Below are positions 59,091 to 64,000 of a DNA stretch of 64,000 nt, in pieces. Source of the stretch: Sarcomyxa edulis (lineage: Eukaryota; Basidiomycota; Agaricomycetes; Agaricales; Mycenaceae); NCBI GenBank assembly GCA_009761415.1, contig QUOL01000015.1, positions 558,001 through 622,000 on the forward strand. The letters are read 5' to 3'. Numbering within the stretch: the stretch's first letter is position 1; each line of letters begins with the position of its first letter. Below the pieces are notes generated by a model. That model was not told the DNA's origin, did not search any database, and saw only the letters and a program-made list of their open reading frames with translations. A program made the position numbers and the translations under genes.

Positions 59091-62000
59091 ATGTTCCAAC
59101 GGTTCAAAAAGCTATTTAGCTTTTTATTTGACTCTCAACCCTCCGACTCCTCTACTGAAGCTGCGGGACCAACTCGGGCAACCCCTTATCCTTATCCAGT
59201 ATATTACTCGCCGAGCGGTGTTCCTTTTTCTCAGCCCGCCCAGTCCAATCCTTGGCCGCCATATTCTTACCCACCTCCACCTCCACCTGGCTACTCCTTA
59301 GCCCCAGGATACCCGCCACCTGGATATCCACTCCATCCCGGCTATCCGCTCCCCCAAGCTTGTGGTGACCCTTCAACGGTCAATATACAAGGTAAGCATC
59401 TATTTCATGTGTGTTGTGTCCTGACTAAGTGATATATCTCTACAGGTGGCCAAAATCTTGGGTTTTCGCAACCTTATGGTTATCCTCTTGCCAATCCACT
59501 TCTTGCACCAATAGGCAATCTTCAATACACCCCCGCCATCACCCCTTCACAATTTCCCCAGGGTGTATCTAGCTCTCTTCACCCTTCTGGAGCTCCACAC
59601 ACTGTACCCGTTGTTGCTGCCGAAGCCAATAAACCCTCTGCGCCTGGTCAGTTCTGATCGCTACAGCCTTTGTTGCGAAAACCCGCTGATTTTCTTTTCT
59701 GACATGTAGCTCCATCCTCAGATTGGCCCAATGGATATCAACGTCGAGAGTTCCCTTTCAACCAGGAACCGTACAAATGGAAAGACACGAAATGGGTCTG
59801 GCGTTCCAACGGCTCTGTTATGCACGAAGGACGTCGCGCAGAGTCGCGTGTTTGTCTTGGGGTGATCAAATGCAACAACTGTAGTCGACTTGTGCGTCCG
59901 AAAACTCAGGCCGCAGCTCGTCAATTGCAATTAGACAATGAGTGTAACGCTTGCGGGACACACTCCTTGCGCCATGACCCCTGCACTGCCCGTACATACC
60001 ACTTCACCAATGATCGTGAGGGACAGATCTGGTCTATCTGGGAACATAAAGGACACCACGACACTCATGACCATCCTCCGGGAGGGGGGCTATCTCGCGC
60101 GCAAGAAGAGGCTGTCGATGAACAGGTCCGACGCCGTACCCAAGCAGGAGCTCATGAGCTTCGAACAGGGGATCTTGCACCTGGTTCGGTTCCCTTTCCG
60201 CAAATATCGGCGACGTTGGCCAATCCACGTACAGCGCGGTATGAGCTTGGTAAAAGTCAAGCTAGGCTTGGTCTGCAACCATCGCCTATGAAGGGGGCAC
60301 TTTCTATGCTCCATTCGTTTGGAGAACTCTCTAAAAAATTCGAAACACCTTTTATTGTCGACTCCTGCCTTCATGGTCCCATCTATGTCACAATGCAAAC
60401 TCCATTCATGGCCAAGATGTTGGATGAGGCTGTTGATTGCTGGATTGAAGACGCACAGGACGGTCCAGAGGCAGGACGACATGGCTTTGTCACCGACGGT
60501 GATCATTCGTTTTTTAGGCAAGGTCCATTGCTCGCCACCTGTGTATTCAACAAGGTCCTGAACGCCTGGGTTCCTGTGTTATATACATGGATTGACGGGC
60601 TTGATACGGAGCACCATCGTCCCCACTTTCGTCGAATATTTGCGGCTGTGCTTAAGCATGCAGGGTCCAAATTTGCAGCCAGTCTTCTTACGCATGTACG
60701 TATCGTATATATCACGACTGTTCCACTCTGATCACGTTCTTAGGTTATGGATTTTTCTGCAACCCAACGCAAGGCACATGCAGAAGAATATGCCGATCTT
60801 CTCATCTCCCTTATCCCTGGTTTCGCTTCACTCTCCAAGGAGGCGCAAATTATCGAGCGTCGTCGGTATTTTGATGAAGCGGAACAGGCTCAGTCTGGAT
60901 GCGAAACCCACTTTTTCCGTTCTGGAACGCGTTTGAAACACAATGAGGCCGTCATACCTGCGGACCGTGTCGACGCATTTGACAGCTACATCCGACGGCT
61001 CCTTTCTGCTTCAACTACGGAAGCTGAATTCGACAACATCATCATCAGCCTCAAGGCCGAACTTCCTCGTATCACTAATTGGCTGAGTTGGTGGCTTCGA
61101 CCAGCTATTGCATCTATGATCTTCCCCGCCAAAAGCGCAATGGATCCTATTCTAGCAGGCAAAATCCCGTCTTCTTCTAATCCTATCGAGCATCAACACT
61201 CGTTGCTCCACCATTCTGTGGGAAACGATCACGATCTTCACAAAGGTCTTGGTAATATATACCTCCATATCCGAGAAATGGAGGCGCAATACAACAGCAT
61301 CAAAGGTATTTGAATAGCCCTACTTCCATGCAAGGCACTAACGTGTGATGTGTCCTGTAGCCGGACATTTTAATTCAACAGCCCCCAAGAAGATTCACCG
61401 CCTGAAAAAGAAGAACTGGGATGAAAACGACGGACGCGCCCCAGATACAAGTGCTGCTTTGCAACTACCTCTGAACCCGTCACCTCCACCGTCTCATCCC
61501 CGCACTTTCATAGTGCCTTTCCTGCCAAACGCAGAAAATATCAAATCGTATGTATGGCATAAAAACTCGTGCTTCTTTGATACTGGCATGGAAATCTGGT
61601 ACCAATGCTATCGTTCCCAGTCCCGCGACTCTCGACTCATGTTTTTGACATCACTTCCCACAAATTCACCGCTCTCTACCATTTTTCGTCACTTCGATCG
61701 ACGCCTCAAACTCATGGCCAAGCCTACTGCTGGTCCCTCTCTCAGCATTGATCAGGAGCTCAGCTTAGGACAGGAGCTTCTCCGTCACTTGATCATCTCC
61801 AGATGGGAGTTGGTTCCTGCTAATGCTTATGGGTGCCCTATCACTTGGCTTGCGCATGCTATTTCGGTTTGTCTGTTTCCCATGGCTTTTCGAGAGCAAA
61901 CCTGATATTCCTTTCCAATAGGACAATACAGACGAGGAAATCCAAGCACATTTTGGTCTCCAGCACTTATGTATGCGCTCCTGCCCTTCCGGTCACACAT

Positions 62001-64000
62001 CAGAAAAGCCTGCTTCGGCTCCGGAGCCTTCCTTCCAGCTATCCCTCCGTGACATTGCTGCGACAGCTGCCATATGCGGTACAAAATCGTTAAACGCAAG
62101 TGATTTCTTCACGCATCTCATTCCACGATGCCGCGGCGAAATTGGTACGACGACTTACGAGGGGAGTACTCCTCTGCATTTCTTACCACCCGAGATCTGT
62201 CCACATGCAGATTGCCAGCTGGAAACCACCTTGACTTCCGTTCTAACCTCATGGCCCCTTTTCTTCCACGTCATTCCCGAGTCTAGAGCAGCCACCAAAC
62301 CTTTCTTCGATAATAACCCCCCAGTCGCATTTGGACAAGGCTTTAGCTTTGAAGACGAAAGCGGAGCTGAGATTGTATATCGTCTCACTGGTAGGGTGCA
62401 GCATCTAGCTGGCAACCATTTCATCTCACAACTTAATCTTGGGGACCGTGCTTTCGAATACAACGACATGGAGAACCATGGACGTTTATCTGAAATTGGC
62501 CCCAGCAGTTTCTTTGATACTTCATCACGTGAAACATCACTACTAGTATTTTGCCGGGTATCGTCTCAAAAGGTCAGACTTCTACGGTTGAGCTTTTTGA
62601 ATGACTACTGAGGCTCTAGAATTAGGTTTCATCCCGTACAAGACATGCTATCGCAAACGACTTTGAGATCATAGATCCCGACACAACTCCAATATCTATA
62701 GATGTCAGCGACACTGATTGGGAATATTATGACCCCAAGTTATACGATAATCTTGGCGACACAGAGGACCACGATGTTCGTACAAGTACTGATGCATCTG
62801 ATGGTTCCAACTTGAACACTGTCGACCTCCGTATACCTATCACTGCTGTGCCCAACATTGTCGACGTCCCTACAACTCGAAGTCCGTCACCCTTTCCGAT
62901 GCACTGCTACTCATGTGGAGCACGAGGAAACGGTCATGAAGAAGAAGATCAGGAAATGATACAGTGTGAGCGGTGCGAGAAGTGGTCTCATCGCGCTTGC
63001 GTCAATAAAACGACAGACTCGGACGACTGCGATTGGAACGATCCAGATGTGATCTTCATCTGCACTGGATGTTACATTCGACCAGAAACTCCGCATTCCA
63101 TGTATGTACTCTACCTCGTACAATCTGCACTACTGACGAACGACAAAATATGATGTGTAATCATTACAGTTTTGACCCTGGAGAATTATCTATGCAACGT
63201 CTTATGCCGACAAGTTCAAGGATATGGCTCCCTGCTAGATTTCTCTCCTTTGACCTTCTACGCGTCAAGGAGGAATATGAGTTTGAATGGGTACAAGGTG
63301 TTGTATTACCGAAGGCACGAGGCCAACAGGATGCTGATTTGTCTGTTAAATTCCGACGGGATCGCAAGTTCTGTGAAGGACGTTATGACATTATCCTAGA
63401 ACCTGACCAGGTGAGTGCCAACCTACAACAAAATTTATATCTGGACCTGCCAGTGGCTCATAGAGCTTTCCTGATACAGATAGGTCGTATACGCTTCCCA
63501 CTTGGGTGGCGGAGCCGCAACAACTCACCGGACATTGGTTCTGATACCTCGACAGATGACAGTGCAGAGCTCAGAGCACTGTTTGCGTCTTTAGTGCCAC
63601 AGCTCGCGGACTTATTGGTAGCTTGGAATGTCGACAACCCTGTCATTGCTAGCTGGACCGAATGGCTCAAGAAATGTGTACCAAGCGGAAGGGCAAATGC
63701 CTCTTACTCGTGGATTCATGAACGGAATCCCCGTGTACGGACTCTCGAAGCCGAGGAAGTTCTTTTTGATACTCTCAAAGCCCTTTTGGAAAGTGAACGG
63801 CTCAATCAACTTAACCTCACGGAGACATTGCAGAGAGTCTGGGGTGTAGGCGCAATGTTTCTATATTTGGTTGCCATTCAGCGCAATCTCGGAGAACCAA
63901 TCACGCTGGACGGAACTCTTCTCCAGGAGCTCGACGATTCGGATCCGGCTGTCATGCCAAAGGTCATTCGTCCTGCTTTAGCATCGGAAGCTGGGTTGGA
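59091..64000 (+). CDS. GCM-finger / Mutator-like transposase / PHD-finger protein (partial)
   Basis: Open through nine exons and off the right edge (59091-59391, 59446-59646, 59710-60695, 60744-61305, 61361-61866, 61922-62572, 62626-63101, 63170-63410, 63480-64000+), about 1480 residues so far. Residues 20-160 are Pro/Tyr-rich. About 185-290 match the GCM (WRKY-GCM1) zinc-finger pattern: KWVWRSNGS, VCLGVIKCNNCSRLVRPKT, CNACG, CTARTYHF, HKGHHDTHDHP. A Mutator-like DDE core follows: TDGDHSFF (Asp430), VMDFSATQRKAHAEEY (Asp499), GCETHFFRSGTRL and NPIEHQHS (candidate Glu645). Around 1163-1220 is a PHD-like finger: CYSCG, CERCEKWSHRAC, CTGC. The frame is intact with clean splice sites. Either an autonomous element or a domesticated gene. 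The start could also be 59025. Confidence 0.85.

Noticed and set aside
59091..64000. KDZ (Kyakuja-Dileera-Zisupton) transposase or retroelement
   Set aside because: No KDZ CxC fingers, no reverse transcriptase, integrase or gag motifs; the order TDGD, MDF, GCxxH and NPIE fits a Mutator-like core better.
1..64000. CRISPR array, rRNA or tRNA genes
   Set aside because: I looked for regular spaced repeats, rRNA cores and tRNA B-box-like GGTTCGAATCC motifs with matching stems and found none; a covariance-model scan would be needed to exclude tRNAs fully.

Overview
The window looks like nuclear DNA of a basidiomycete, most likely an Agaricomycete. Genes are split by many 45-60 nt introns with GTRNGT donors. 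The conserved proteins are fungal types, and several families seen here (a 'PRCYG' kinase-like family, a C2HC-finger protein, a GCM-finger transposase) are ones I associate with Basidiomycota. I saw no bacterial, viral or organellar genome sequence, no rRNA, no tRNA and no CRISPR array.

Layout. 0-0.5 kb: two broken pieces of an HSP78-type gene, one on each strand. 0.85-4.34 kb: intact mitochondrial disaggregase HSP78 (19 exons). 4.5-5.1 kb: a secreted cysteine-rich protein. 5.6-6.5 kb: a J-domain protein with a likely mitochondrial presequence. 6.5-16.3 kb: an array of kinase-like paralogues with three intact genes, one frameshifted copy and two truncated pieces, interrupted by an unrelated kinase-like gene on the + strand. 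16.8-17.3 kb: a small predicted mitochondrial membrane protein. 17.8-22.6 kb: a large ankyrin/RCC1/double-BTB protein like IBtk. 23.4-25.2 kb: a formate/nitrite transporter (14 exons). 27.3-29.2 kb: coronin, sharing a 139-bp divergent promoter with the glycine cleavage T-protein gene (29.4-31.0 kb). 34.6-35.8 kb: a glycolipid transfer protein. 38.2-40.6 kb: a protein with four C2HC fingers. 44.0-44.8 kb: a single-pass membrane protein with a PPxY motif. 45-54.9 kb: about 10 kb with no gene I can support. 54.9-56.9 kb: a MEF2/Rlm1-type MADS-box factor. 57.2-57.7 kb: a decayed inverted copy of the glycolipid transfer gene. 57.7-57.9 kb: a dense cluster of TAACTT motifs. 59.1 kb to the right edge: an intact-looking, multi-exon gene joining a GCM-type zinc finger, a Mutator-like DDE transposase and a PHD finger.

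How the genes fit together. HSP78, the J-domain protein, the small membrane protein and the T-protein all carry N-termini like mitochondrial presequences, but they are not in an operon. The housekeeping genes are unrelated neighbours. The accessory content is the kinase-like array (duplication and decay) and the 57-64 kb region, where a duplicated gene fragment ends exactly where a repeat-rich possible transposon end begins, 1.2 kb ahead of a transposase gene.

Exon boundaries were derived by hand from reading frame, splice consensus and family conservation. For the genes given with exact exons the exon lengths add up to an open frame. The least certain are the 5' end of the C2HC-finger gene and the 3' end of the kinase-like gene at 10.3 kb.
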